DNA from: Enchytraeus crypticus
Lineage: Eukaryota; Annelida; Clitellata; Enchytraeida; Enchytraeidae
NCBI GenBank assembly: GCA_905160935.1
Contig: CAJHZI010000191.1
Location: 854,501 to 918,500, forward strand
Reading direction: 5' to 3'
Length of the DNA: 64,000 nucleotides
Below, in pieces: positions 22,616 to 34,315 of this stretch. The translations under genes were made by a program, and so were the position numbers. The first letter of the stretch is position 1. Each line of letters opens with the position of its first letter. The notes beneath the pieces are model-generated. The model did no database searches, was not told the DNA's origin, and saw only the letters and a list, made by a program, of their open reading frames with translations.

Positions 22616-23110
22616 AATTAGGGGCCCGGAAGAGATGTCTGAATGAGTAGGAATGAGTCAACGTTAACAGCAGTGCTCTGTTCTCACAATCATTCGATAA
22701 AGTGGAGGAGTTTTGTGGACGTGATCACCAGTGATAGTGTTACACCTGATGGTACAAGGTGATAAGGTGAGGATTATTAATTAAAGCTATGCTTAATTTT
22801 ATTCTGCATTTCATGTATTAATTATGTACATGTATCTCTGATTACCATGATAGTTCTGCACAATAAGTAACGTTATTATTGCATAGTTTTCTTTTCTAGC
22901 AATCTAAACAGTCCCTACAAAAATACAACCAAAATAAATTGCATCATCTGTAAAGTATTTTGTGCGTTCTATAGATGATTTTAGACAATTAAGCTTGTTT
23001 AACCAACTTAGACCTATAATTAATCAACTTGTTTTTATCCAATTGTTGAACCCTCTTGCTTAGTCATCTGCTTTAGTCATATAGTTAATCCTTACAGTTA
23101 AGCCAGTGTA
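22616..23110. other. no recognised feature
   Basis: Unassigned. The first 150 bases are less AT-rich and may be more 5' sequence of LINE-B or another element. Confidence 0.4.
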
Positions 23111-23111
23111 G

Positions 23112-23250
23112 TTCATGTCAATGAACAAGCCACTGGTTCATCTCAATGAACAAGCCACTGGTTCATCTCAATGAACAACCCACTGGTTCATCTCAATGAA
23201 CAACCCACTGGTTCATATCGATGAACAACCTACTGGTTCATATCAAGGAA
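23112..23250. repeat. 25-bp minisatellite with internal palindrome
   Basis: About five to six units of CTCAATGAACAAGCCACTGG TTCAT. Each junction gives GGTTCAT CTCA ATGAAC(C/A), a 6-bp hairpin, so the array can form a series of hairpins. Confidence 0.9.
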
Positions 23251-24500
23251 CCTCATCGTGCTACGCAGTAGTTCGTCTTAAGGTTACACCTAACTTCAAC
23301 CTATTCTAAGTAGACATAGAAGATGCAACTCTTTCTAGGGTGTGCTGCCGTCTTTCGCACTTGTTACTTTGCTCAATATCTGCTTTGATCGCTTCTTACA
23401 AACCGAGCGCATATGTAAAGAATAAGGAAAAATTTTTAAAGGAATGTTTACCCGTGTCGGTTCCCTTAAAATTCGAGCCAGTAGGCTACATAGGCTACTA
23501 ATAATCAGGCAAATCTGCTATCAACTCGACCATTTCACCGCTAAAATTTGCGTAACTAAATAAACAATTCGGATTCAGCAAGATGCGACACTATCTCATA
23601 GGAGATAGGGCATTTCTTTGTTTCAGACAATGTCCCATTCAACTCACGACTCAAACATACCGGTCTTCGATAAAATTCAATACCGAAGCCTACGTGATAA
23701 AAATAGCCGATAGGAAAATGAAATTGTAGCGAAAGATGATTGTGAAAAGCTTTTAGCGGCTGATCGATTCTTTTAGATCTCGAGGATCTGCTGTTCCACA
23801 TGATCATCTGATAGGAGCAGAAAATGAACGTGAATGAAAGGTTTCAATGGCCGGAGTGCACAGGTATTGTAATCTACTCCTGTTGTTCGGCTGTCTTTAA
23901 AAACAATTCCTTCTGGATTTTCTCAGAGCACTTAACAATCGCGTAAACACTCTAAACTTAAAACTTTTGAACTTTGAAATTTAAAATGTTAATATTTTCT
24001 TTGTATGACTTAGGTTTTGAACTATTTTTATGTTATGAATTTTACCAAAACTTAAGCTATTTCATATGGGTAGACTGATATAAATATACCTATATTGAAA
24101 GACAATGTAAGCCTACCATTGACGCCTTATTTGCCAAGTAGTCCTAATATCTTGATACTTAAACCTAAAAGGTTCGAAAAATTACGAAATAAATAGATAC
24201 TAGTGATCGGATTCTGAAATTAACTCTCTTTGGTTCGGCTTCTACTAGATGATAAGAAAGTTGCAGACATTCTATTAAATGAGCGATAAATAGATGAAAT
24301 AGATAGACTATCGGTTAAAGATTGAGTATTGAAGTGATAGATATGAATATATCATCATAACTGATTTTTTAACTTTCTATAGCATTTCTGAACATTTTAG
24401 TTTACCTAAATTTCTAAACGCTTAGTTAAGAATATATATTTTATGTTATAACATGCATCAGCGTATAAGTTGGAATATGTATCTTGGACTTTCACATGAT
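23251..24500. other. no recognised feature
   Basis: Several minus-strand ORFs occur (for example 23556-23807), but none has family-like sequence or clear splice borders. Confidence 0.35.
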
Positions 24501-24505
24501 TGAAC

Positions 24506-24753
24506 AATAGAGAGAGAGAGAGAGAGATGTTGCAGCTGCACATCATTTTGTCACCGAGTGCTCGTAGATGAGTGAACTAGTTAGAAGGGTATGAACGAAA
24601 ATATAGAACTTGCCTTGGACTTTCCAATAGTGGAACAACCCTAATAATCATAGAGAGCGAGGTAGAGAGATATATACTAGATAGATAGATAGATAGATAT
24701 AGAGAGAGATAGAGAGAGAGACAAAGTGAGAGAAAGAGAAAAATAGAGAGAGT

Positions 24754-24799
<46 letters not shown>

Positions 24800-24800
24800 A
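24506..24800. repeat. (AG)n and (GATA)n microsatellites
   Basis: AG runs at 24506-24530 and 24700-24800, with GATA units near 24680. Sequence between them (ACTTGCCTTGGACTTTCC) resembles a decayed LINE-A-type 3' end next to an AG tail. Confidence 0.85.
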
Positions 24801-24944
24801 AGGAATAAGACGAAAAGGAAGAAAAGCCGATTTAATAGATGTTTCAATAAAAAAATTGAAATTATCCTAAATTTACGTGTTATTTTCAACGTCGTTCTCT
24901 GGGGTAATTATCTACACCAGGAGTCTTTGGCGGCGGAACCTATT

Positions 24945-24959
24945 GGGCGGGCGGGCGGG
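24945..24959 (+). other. perfect short G-quadruplex motif
   Basis: GGGCGGGCGGGCGGG has four G3 runs with 1-nt loops, the tightest quadruplex arrangement. It sits in otherwise AT-rich DNA, 270 bases from a GC-rich hairpin (25224-25266). Confidence 0.85.
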
Positions 24960-25223
24960 CCTATCTAAATTTAATCTTTGTGGGCAAACTCTACATCTTG
25001 CCCTACCAGTTTACTGATCTGAAAAATTTTGACAGCAATTTTCTTACGCTCTCACTCAAAAGACGCACACCACAACTTGTAAAATCAAAGACGCATCATG
25101 CATTAACATGATCATCTAAATGCACTCAACTTTTAGTGACCATACTAAAAAATAAATCCGAAATTAAGGCTAGCCCTAACTGCCTTGTAGCTGTATGGAT
25201 ACAGGTCTATGCAATACAATACA

Positions 25224-25266
25224 GAAAGTGGGCGGGCAACACTCATGCCACTGCTCGCCCGCTTTC
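25224..25266. other. 15-bp GC-rich hairpin
   Basis: GAAAGTGGGCGGGCA and TGCTCGCCCGCTTTC pair over 15 positions (two G-U pairs as RNA), with a 13-nt loop. It has no T-run and no tRNA features. It lies in the presumed first intron of the minus-strand exon at 25383-25553. Confidence 0.7.
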
Positions 25267-25382
25267 AAGGAGCTTCTCTTCCTATGCCAGTAGAACTAAC
25301 TAAGAATAATTAATTTTTTCTATTAAGAATATCACAAGAAATCTAACAGATGTTGCTCATTTAGTGTACCAAGAGGACTTAC

Positions 25383-25553
25383 AATTTTGAAGTTAAGATT
25401 GAGTAGTTCTTTTTCAGCGGCCACCTTCCTATGAAGATCTCGATGCCTCTGTTGCTCATAGGCCAGAGTGTCCCAGTGCGTCACGTGAGAGGTCACCTGA
25501 TCAGTCTGGGGCTGATAGCGCTTGAATGGGTTCAACTTCTTCACTATATCCAT
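25383..25553 (-). CDS. first coding exon of an unrecognised gene (57 aa)
   Basis: An ATG frame on the minus strand (MDIVKKLNPFKRYQPQTD.., then THWDTLAYEQQRHRDLHRKV, EKELLNLNFKI) ends at a codon boundary against a perfect donor, GTAAGT (25382 downward). Composition is protein-like: charged, Gln/His/Arg-rich, probably helical, with no signal peptide or membrane span. I recognise no family. It resembles short coiled-coil or axonemal proteins only in general character. Later exons should lie below 25 kb but I could not find them, so the gene may be longer than the window shows or this may be an isolated ORF. Confidence 0.5.
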
Positions 25554-25566
25554 GATTATATGTCAT

Positions 25567-25997
25567 TTACCTATATCAGGCTTACGACCAAAATGTTCAA
25601 ATCCTAAAAGTCAGAATACTTATGCAATGACTCATACAGGCCAAGGTGAAATAGATCGAATTCGTTGGTGTTAACTGGCTTGTAGAGTGTTGTAGAAATT
25701 GTTGTGTTACTTAGTCGCCTATGTAGGCAGATTTCCAAGAGGTCTGCATCTAATCTGCTGGGAGACTAAACAATTTATAGAATTATCTTGTGGGGTTTAG
25801 TTTATAAGCCTAACATTTTTCAGAAATAGCCTGAAATAATAACGTAAAAACAAAGTGCACCAATAAACGAATTCATCCTTATGATTTTTTTTACCAGTAA
25901 TACATCAACTCGTGGATTTACATATTAAAATAATGTAAACTATTCCTAAGCAAAGAAAAGCAGATAATTATTATAATTGATTAACCGACTGGCTGGA
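25567..25997. other. no recognised feature
   Basis: This would be the promoter side of the exon at 25383-25553. I see no TATA-like element or repeat I can defend. Confidence 0.35.
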
Positions 25998-26132
25998 GCC
26001 AGTGGCGAAGTCGGTAAGATACTCGACCGCGGATAAGTTGATGCGGGTTCAAATCCTGGGCTCGCCCGTCACTGACATCGCTTTCGAGTGAGGAAACTGA
26101 CGTTAACCTTAGCTTTACCAGCTTTACTGTAG
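25998..26132 (+). mobile_element. SINE1 copy, well preserved
   Basis: A-box TGGCGAAGTCGG, B-box GGTTCAAATCC, hairpin TCGCT TTCG AGTGA, tail GGAAACTGACGTTAACCTTA. The 5' GGAGCCAG and the 3' CTGGGCTC after the B-box could form a tRNA-like acceptor/T-side stem. This is the reference copy of the family in this window. Confidence 0.9.
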
Positions 26133-27216
26133 CAAACTAGCTGCAAGGAGATTTGGCTATTGTTATCCACTTGTATTCAGGATTTATAACAGCTTCGAAA
26201 TCCGATAGTTTGCAGTAGGCTATTGCGCGAGTCTCACAAGCTTCTTCTAAGCAGGGCCTAAAAGTTGTGGAACACACTGAAGAACCACCCTTTAAAAATG
26301 TCCCTTTTCTCCAGATAATTAGACTGGAAGTTGAAGTTGAATAAATTGAAGCACAGGAGTTAGTGAAGTCAGAAGTTGAATTAACTTCTAAGTCGTTACA
26401 AGCAGATCATTCAACTCTTAAAAGTTAACTTAATTAGCTACTTAAGGTAAATATAAAGTAGCTATGGCCTAATTCACAAAGAAAGTAATTCTGTAGAATT
26501 ACACGTTGAAATGTTCTTTTCTGCAAACATTTTCTTCAATTAACTCAATTTTAAAATAAGTTGCAACTTTTACTTAGGCATAGAAAATAATATAGTCATT
26601 GTTTAACTTTAAATCGAAAACTTTAACTCTACAAATAATTATAGAATTAGCTATTGTCCATCACTGCACTTTTATTTGTATTCTAAGTCACCACTGATAA
26701 ACAGGCTGATTCTATCACTAATGTTATCTATTAGTCAAAACGTCTGTAGCTTTTTAGTTTGGCAAAAATATTGTTTCTATACTTTCTATTACAATCCTAG
26801 TTTTCTGCTCTATAGCCTATCTCTTACTGTCTTACAACACGTTAAGCAAATAGGCCCATACGGCGGTTTATAACAGAATAAACCATAGACTGCACCAGAA
26901 TATGTGCCGTTTTGCTATATGGGTTGAAAACAGACAAAAGTGAAAAAAGACAAATTTACCGTCTAAAGGCCTACTGCGAAAAAATGTTAGGCTACTGTTT
27001 ACCTTTATATATTATACGCATCAAATTTACTCGAAGCACTGTCACACACTACATGTCGATGCATAGATTTTAAAATTGAAATCCAAACTGAGCGGTAAGT
27101 CTTCACTTTGTCTGATGAAGCTCTATATACTCTCTCACTGGCGCCATATCATCTGCTGCACTCGACTTCTCTAAATACACTCTATAGCAAATCATGTTTC
27201 AACGTTTAAATAGCTC
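26133..27216. other. no recognised feature
   Basis: I see AT-rich sequence without family-like ORFs. Confidence 0.4.
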
Positions 27217-27415
27217 AGTATATAGAGCGTCGGATAATACAATGTAATTAAAGTGATAGATTCTGGAGTGCTTGGACTGAACTATCGTGGATTCGATTCC
27301 CGACAGAGCTGGTCATTTAGAAGTAGCGAACATATAGAGGACGGGTAAATTGATACCGTACTATAAGCCTAAACTGATTAATCGCCTAAGCATATGGTAC
27401 TAAAACTGATACCTG
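27217..27415 (+). mobile_element. SINE2 relative with clear tRNA head
   Basis: TAGCTCAGTATATAGAGCGTCGGAT is a tRNA D-arm-type A-box, and GATTCGATTCCCGACAGAGC is a B-box. The downstream body (TGGTC..GAGGACGGGTAAATTG, ATTAATCGCCTAAGCATATG) aligns with SINE2. The 3' hairpin is missing. Confidence 0.7.
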
Positions 27416-27482
27416 CTATATTTTATATGTCATATTAAATACCGCCATTGAAAACGTGATTTGATATATCACATCACCGATA

Positions 27483-27617
27483 GGAGCCGGTGGCGATGTC
27501 GGTAAGATATCCGACTGTGGATCAGTATGTGCAGGGTTCAAATCCTGGGCTTTCCCGTCACTGATATCGCTTTCGAGAGATGAAACTGCCATTAACATCG
27601 GCTTTACATCTTTTATT
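27483..27617 (+). mobile_element. SINE1 copy
   Basis: GGTGGCGATGTCGGTAAGAT, GGTTCAAATCCTGGGC, CCCGTCACTGATATCGCTTTC, GAAACTGCCATTAACATCGG. The same family as at 26.0 kb with moderate decay. Confidence 0.85.
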
Positions 27618-27989
27618 TCATATCATGGAATGATATCTTATCTTCCACGTATTGTATTCGGGACACTAAAGAATATACCAACCGCTAACTGCACGTGTCG
27701 CAAGCGGCGAAAAAGTAAAAACCAAGGAAACCAACGAGAAACCAGTTTAGAAATCTTTTTTCTCAAGCTATAGGCCGCATAAGGTATGGATAAGATATAG
27801 CATATTGTGAAGGGATTAATTAACTTGTTGGTCTATAGAGTGCAATTTATGGAGTATACAGTACAATAAAACTCTGATTATGAATATGTACCTTGGACCT
27901 GCCATTTGGAAAACATTAGAAAGTGACGGAGATATCATATCACAGTGGTTTGTATTGTGATCATTAATCTTTGATTGATTGATTTAAAC

Positions 27990-28375
27990 TTCTTCTTCAG
28001 AACACTGCCAAGTGGCAGGTTCAAGGTACATATTCATACTCAAGGTCTGTTTTCTCGTTCCATAAGAGCACTCCTTAGATCAACAAATTAATCCTTTCAC
28101 AAAGTCTATGCCTTATCCATACCTTATGTAGCCTATAGCTTAGGAAAACATATGGCTTCTGAGGTGGTTTCCCGTTGCCTTCCTCAGTTAGGTGGATTAA
28201 TTACCATTTAATCCTGGGGGAAAATATTTCATGGTGAGGTGGGTCCCCTCTTGCCATCCTCAGCTTCTGCCTTTAGTCGCCTCTTACGTACACGCGGCAG
28301 ATTGTTTGCGGTTGCCCTATTCTGCAGTGATCCAACCACACCCGAGCACAACACGGGGATTTAAACTTAACTACA
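27990..28375 (-). mobile_element. Retroposon family F4 copy
   Basis: On the minus strand it ends TGTACCTTGAACCTGCCACTTGGCAGTG and an (AGA)n tail. The body includes CCTAACTGAGGAAGGCAACGG and GTCGCCTCTTACG on the plus strand. A second copy lies at 53050-53340 and a fragment at 38715-38905. It shares the 3' hairpin CTGCC ACTT GGCAG with LINE-A. Confidence 0.7.
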
Positions 28376-29853
28376 GTCTACAGGTAATTTCAATCTCGTA
28401 AGAAATATACTAATAGTATAATGTACGTATTATATTATAATAAACAAAAAAATACCTATGCGATGAGTTAAATATTAAGCGTGAAATCAAAACGTACTTT
28501 TATAGGCCTAATATTTAAAACGTAATTAACTTTACGTTCGCTGCTAGTTAAAGTGACATTTTCGCAAGTGTTGTTTATGCTTTCATGATATAGCACTCTG
28601 GAAGAGCTTTAGTAAAACTATATTTAGCGAATGAAAACTTACTATAAAACTGTAATTCTTTTGTAAATTTCGGATTATTTTCTTAAATATAGCAGTGTTA
28701 CTGAGTTCTCGTATATCAGGGTTTACAATTATTCGATACAATAGTGGCATACATAACGCAAGAGCTTGTTTAATGGAGTGCTACGATCATGCAACTCATT
28801 TGGAAACTCTTCCACGGGAAATGCTACGTCGTAAGTGCATTTGTCATTGATATGTGTATTTTAACTGCAAGTTTAATTCTATGCCTTGTTTTAGTTTATT
28901 GTAAAATGAATTGCTGTGTGTCTGAAATAAATAATTGATGACGATGATAATAAAATGTACTAAAGTAATAAATTTAATATGTTTGACGTCAACTTTCGTT
29001 AATCAAACAGATTTCTAGTAATATCACTGTAACTTAATATTCTTCTTCTTTTATCTATGTATGCCATTACTCCTTTGATTTTTGCATATGACAAGATTAT
29101 ATAATTTATATTATGTATATCAGCTATGCATACTTAAGCCTATTTACTATAATGAAATGTGAGTGTTCAGTTCATTAGGATACTCAGCACCCTCGGCCTA
29201 CAATTGATGGATGTACATATAAATAACAAATAAGTTTATCTTAAGTGAATTAATTGTATTACATATTTTAATGTAGATTAATTAAATTGTAATATATACT
29301 CGGTAGACCCCACTAATATCATTATATTAATATTATTTATTAATATATAATATTATTTATCATTATACAATAATTTTGATTTATGAAGCGCTTAATGCTA
29401 GTACTGGAATTAGTAGCAACACTATATTAAGTTTCTTATAATTCTTTTGATTGTTTTATGATCTTATGTGTATGTGTGTATGTGTTTGTATATACACGTA
29501 TGTATGTGTGTTACATCTTGATCCTGTCTGTTTTTGACGAATAAAGAAACGAATAACACTGGTCAACAGTGATTTTTCATCAAGCAAATTATTGGGTCAT
29601 CTATATAGGATTTTCGACGCTGATTCTAAATATGAAAGCAGTTTTTCTCTATCACGTCTAGTTTTTGTGATGAGGCAGATTATATGTTTACATTATTCGC
29701 AATTTTCTGCAGGTTTGTTACGTACGCACTGACCTGTACGGACCTCGATTAAATTTTTTCTTCATAGTCTTTGTAATTGGGAACTTCCACATGACGTCAT
29801 TATGTAAATTAACAACCATCTTGAGTTTATATTCATAAGTAAAATCAATCAAT
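28376..29853. other. no recognised feature
   Basis: I see AT-rich spacer before a relic gene, with no exon or repeat family recognised. Confidence 0.4.
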
Positions 29854-30060
29854 ATGCCTCGAGAATGTAGAAACCATCCGGATACATTTTGCTCTGTGTG
29901 TGGTTCACTCACTTCGAAGTCGCAAATGAGAACTATTACGAAGGATATTCGAAAACTTTACGGAGCGTACTTTGGCTGTCCATTTGGAGACAAAGGTAAG
30001 GTTTGGGTGCCACACATCATATGCACTGCTTGTTCAAATGGTTTACGCGAATGGATAGCA
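29854..30060 (+). pseudogene. relic zinc-finger uncharacterised gene, N-terminal part
   Basis: MPRECRNHPDTFCSVCG.., ITKDIRKLYGAYFGCPFGDK and WVPHIICTACSNGLREW match the N-terminus of a widespread, poorly characterised animal protein family whose genes are often multicopy and transposon-like. Cys pairs (CSVC, CTAC) form its first finger. The reading frame stops matching just after GLREW, where LINE-C is inserted. The rest of the protein resumes at about 33214. No function is established. Confidence 0.75.
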
Positions 30061-30092
30061 GTCAACCCTTATTCCACTCATTATTGCCCATT

Positions 30093-31137
30093 GCACCGCC
30101 AATCACTCTCATGGCTCTCATCAATCGAATAAATTCTCTTCACACCAAAGTCTCACTATGCTCTCTCAACATTCGCCCACTCTCCAACCCTGACCATATC
30201 ATTGCACTTGACGATTTGGCCAGTACCTATAAATTTGACTGTTTTGCTATCAATGAAACTTGGTTGTCAGCCAAAACCTCACCCAGCGAGCTAATGGCCA
30301 TCCTTCCACCTGGTTACGAAATGCATATTGCTAACCGTGATACCAGAATCTCCGGTGCTAAGGGTGGTGGAGTGGCTCTCCTATTTAGGACGCCTTTCAC
30401 ACTCTTAAGCAGTCACTCACATAAGTTTTCCAGTTTTGAAGCTATTTCAGCCACTGCTAAATTTAACTATTGTACACTGTACGTTGTTTCAGTGTACCGT
30501 CCCCCTTCGTCATCTCCATATGCCAAACCTTTCTCTATGTTTCTGTCGGAGTTTGCTGCATTACTTTCCTCTCTCACTGCATCCAAATCTGATTTTGTCA
30601 TCACCGGTGATCTAAATATTCATGTTGATCAACCACTTGATCACTCAACCCAGCAATTCAATAGTCTACTCAAATCCTGCACAGCACGTTGCCACACACT
30701 TGGACAACCACATCTTAGATCTTGTCATTACTCCTTCCCAGTCAGCACTAGATCCTACGAGCATTGACATTTTATCACATTCTCCATCTGACCATTTCCC
30801 CGTCACTTGCTCATTCAACCACATGAAATCCCAAACTGTACTTAACACCACTACTATATCTTACCGGAAAATCAAAAGCATCAATATTGACCAATTTTGC
30901 TCGGACCTCGAGAATTCGACTCTAATCAAGTCGTCTTCTCTTGACCTTGATGAACTTGTACACCAGTACAACTCCACCCTGTCTGCCCTGCTTGACAAGC
31001 ACGCACCTTTAACTCGTAAGACAATAAGGGAGTCTAACCCATGGTTCACTCCCGAACTAGCTAAGTTGCAGGCTGCGTGTCGTAGAACCGACAGGAAGTG
31101 GCGCCAAACCTATGCTGTAATGCAGTCAATGCAGTAA
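30093..31137 (+). pseudogene. LINE-C endonuclease
   Basis: LCSLNIRPLSNPDHIIALDD, FAINETWLSAKT, GAKGGGVALLFRT, VVSVYRPPSSS, FVITGDLNIHVDQP are in one frame to about 30690. The next frame then continues with NHILDLVITPS, HSPSDHFPVTCSF and ESNPWFTPELAKLQ. All APE motifs are present, but a frameshift near 30.65-30.70 kb breaks them. A second frame change near 31.12 kb leads into the RT. Confidence 0.85.
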
Positions 31138-32660
31138 ACTCCAAGAACCTATGGAAAGCAGTCAACACTATATTGCATAGGTCACCCTCTCTGTCTCTCC
31201 CTTCACTTCCTGCTGAGTCACTTTCCAAATGGTTTGCTCTTCACTTCTCCGACAAAATCAACCAACTCCGGTCCTCCATCATTCCTCTCATCTCTAGCTC
31301 CACACCTCACTATCCTCAACCAACCAAATCAACCGATGAGCAGCTCCATTGCTTCACACCTGTCTCCATTGAGGAGATCACACAACAAGTTTTGACTTCT
31401 CCTCCCAAGCACTGTGATCTCGACCCTATCCCTACTTCTCTGTTGAAGAAGTGTATCCATGTTCTGGCACCTTCAATTTCCACAATTGTTAATTTATCCT
31501 TGTCCTCTGGCACTTTTCCACAGTCATTTAAAAATTCTATTGTCACTCCACTCCTAAAGAAACCCTCGCTGGACAAGGAATCACTCTCCAACTACAGGCC
31601 CATATCCAATTTACCATTCATTTCCAAACTCACAGAGAGACTAGTCTTTCAAAGACTCTCCACCTATCTTAAGTCCAACGACCTCTTCAACAATCACCAA
31701 TCTGCTTACACCCAACATCGCTCTACTGAAACTGTTCTTCTTTCTGTCTGTAACACCATTACTAACGCAATGTGCACTCAACGTGTCACTGGACTTTGTA
31801 CTCTCGATCTGTCTGCTGCTTTCGACACCATCGATCACCAAATCCTCCTACAACGTCTTTCCTCATGGTTTGGTATCCACGGCAATGCACTTGCTTGGTT
31901 TACTTCATATCTCACCGACCGTACTCTTAGTGTCAAAGTTCAAGAGTATTCCTCTCCGCCTTCCATCCTCAAGTACGCTGTGCCTCAGGGCTCTGTACTT
32001 GGTCCTATCCTCTTGAATTTATACACTACTTCACCAAGCTCCTTGATCTCTTCACATTCATTAGACCATCAACTTTTCGCTGATGACACTCAGCCGCACA
32101 CATGCTTCACCCCCCACTCCTATCCTGATGCTAAGGCTTGTATACAGCAATCCTTTCAGGAGATATCTTCCTGGATGTCTGCCAATTTCTTGGCACTCAA
32201 TCCATCCAAGACCGAGTTCGTGCTATTTGGAACACCTCAGCAACTTTCAAAACTGAACGAGGTGTCCCTGGCTCTCTCTTCTGATGTTTCAGTCACACCG
32301 GTTTCTTCTGTGAAGAATCTTGGTGTTGTCCTTGACCGCCACCTCTCATTCCACGAACATATCACTAAAACGTCACAGGCATGTTTCTTTCATATTCGCG
32401 ATCTTCGTCGAATAAGACCATTTCTTTCTCTCGAGACTGCCACTACAATTGGCGCTGCTCTCGTGCAATCGAAACTGGATTACTGTAACTCCCTATTTCT
32501 AAATCTTCCCAGTTGCGAGATTGATACGTTGCAGTTCATCCAGAATTCCCTTGCACGTGCAGTCTTTCGTAGCTCCAAATATTCTCATGTTACTCCAATC
32601 CTCAAGCCTTACACTGGCTCAAAGTCAGAGAACGCATTTTATACAAGACAGTTTCTCTAA
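31098..32660 (+). pseudogene. LINE-C reverse transcriptase
   Basis: A long frame with SNYRPISNLPFISKLTERL, LCTLDLSAAFDTIDHQILL (motif A), YAVPQGSVLGPILLNLYT (motif B), LFADDTQ (motif C), SVKNLGVVLDRHLSFHEHI and QSKLDYCNSLFLNLP. This arrangement is that of the CR1/L2 group. The frame leaves the family after VTPILK. The expected HWLKVRERILYKT block is read in another frame, and further downstream a Trp codon is TGA (about 32827). The RT is recent but inactive. Confidence 0.85.
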
Positions 32661-33213
32661 CGTCTATTACCACTCTTGGTAATAGTTACATGTCCCACTT
32701 ACTACAAGTGGGACAACCTACCTCCAGGCCCACCAGGTCCTCTAAGTTAGTTACTCTTGAGAGACCAAGCTTTCCCTCACGTAGCAAGCTGTCTAGGCGC
32801 TCCTTCCAGCATGCTGCCCCGCAGATCTGAAATTCTCTTCCTTCCACTCTGCGCATCCCCTCATCTATTCTTGATCAGCCTTTCCTACTCCGCGAACAGT
32901 TTCATAAGCGATTGAAATCTTTTCTCTTCGACTTTTCATATCCACCGTCCACGAACTTTTCATATACTTTTTATACTTTCTAACTTTTCTAACTTTTCAT
33001 AGACTTTTCATATACATGGTCCACGAACTGAGACCCACACGTAAACCTCCATTCCGCTAGTACCCTTCCTTGGACTGACCACCCGGATTTTGGCTCGCAC
33101 CGTTTATGGACCCCTCACTCTGCTCATCGGCTTTGATTTGGTATCACAGTGCTCAATGTTGTCATGGATAACAGTAGCACTCTAATCGTATTGTTGTTGT
33201 TATTGTTGATAAA

Positions 33214-33961
33214 CAAAAGGAAGCTTTCCTTGCCTTTCGATATACCTATGGTATGGAGAGAGCAAAGAGATGTCATGCGGACTGCTATGTTTGTAGCGTC
33301 AACGTAATTGGGTGCCTGTGGGACAGCCGTGCTACTGATGATCACTACCACACACACGAATGGCGGCTCCGAATCACATACGAGCCAGGAAAAAGTGTCA
33401 AAGGAAAGCCGTTAGTTGACTTCAAGAAGATTTTCATTCTACCTCACCATATTAAACTTGGGTTAATGAAACACTTCGTGAAAGCGATGGGAAAGTCAAA
33501 TTCCAGAGGATATCAATATCTGATTAAGAAATTCCCTAGAGTTAGCTCCGCAAAACTGAAGGAGGGTATCTTTGTAGGACCTCAGATTAGGGAGATTTTG
33601 AGAGATGACAACTTCGAAAGAATTCTCAATACCTCAGAACGAAAAGCATGGCAAGCCTTCAGATGGATTTGTGAAAACTTCTTAGGAAACAATAAGTCTC
33701 CGGACTACAGACAAGGAATCCAGAATTTGCTAGTTGCTTACAAAGAGATGGTTGGTAGAATGTCTTTGAAGATCCATTTTTGCATTCACACCTAGATTTC
33801 TTCCCAGAAAACCTTGGAAAAACCGTGCAGTCAATGATGAACAGGGTAAGCGGTTCCACCAAGATATAAAAGGAATGGAAAATCGTTATCAAGGCATCTG
33901 GAATGAGAGAATGATGGCAAGCTACTGCTGGATGTTGCACCGAGATAATCCAAACCAATAA
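33214..33961 (+). pseudogene. relic zinc-finger uncharacterised gene, C-terminal part with internal deletion
   Basis: Starting at NKRKLSLPFDIPMVWRE, then after a frame change CHADCYVCSVNVIG, the text jumps straight to CLWDSRATDDHYHTHEWRL. In the family a few hundred residues separate those blocks. It then matches well: FKKIFILPHHIKLGLMKHFVK, KLKEGIFVGPQIREIL, KAWQAFRWICENFLGNNKS. A frameshift at about 33780 precedes HLDFFPENLG, and another leads to RFHQDIKGMENRYQG and the end at 33961. It is a processed-looking, decayed copy with no visible introns. Confidence 0.75.
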
Positions 33962-34315
33962 CACAAGAGAAAATATCGTACGCACAACGATTATAATTAA
34001 GTACTATTCACTCCATGACAATAGAAGATGTTGGGAGTGCCAAATGAGATGAGTTTCGCATATTTTTTATTTGTTTTGACTGAAAGGTGTAAGAAAATGA
34101 ACTACAAACTTATGCTTATGCGTTTATTCTAAGCTTAGTATTGTTAAAGTTGAATCAGTCATAACTCAAAAACTCTATGTGCTGGAAAAATTCTGGCTAC
34201 AGATTTGTAATCAGCGTCTAAAAGTACTTAAGAAAAGTATATTTTAATCTCTGATGAGAAAAAAAGTTTCATTTTGTTGACTTGTGTAATTAATGATAAG
34301 AAAATTATATATAAT

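Larger units (their letters stand above)
30061..33213 (+). mobile_element. LINE-C, CR1/L2-like, inserted in the relic gene
   Basis: APE endonuclease, RT and C-terminal region are read on the plus strand in three frames, followed by a 3' UTR and a TTGTTGTTGTTATTG-type tail (33190-33213). Both sides are flanked by pieces of one other gene, so the borders are set by homology to about 10 bases. The tetramer GATA occurs at both junctions and could be a very short target duplication. Confidence 0.85.

Noticed and set aside
24916-25266. Non-autonomous hAT-like DNA transposon
   Set aside because: The left end loosely resembles hAT termini, but I could find neither a matching right end nor an 8-bp duplication.
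33253-33795. An intact 180-residue gene
   Set aside because: It is an internal segment of a larger family, joined across a deletion and followed by frameshifted matching sequence, so it is a relic.
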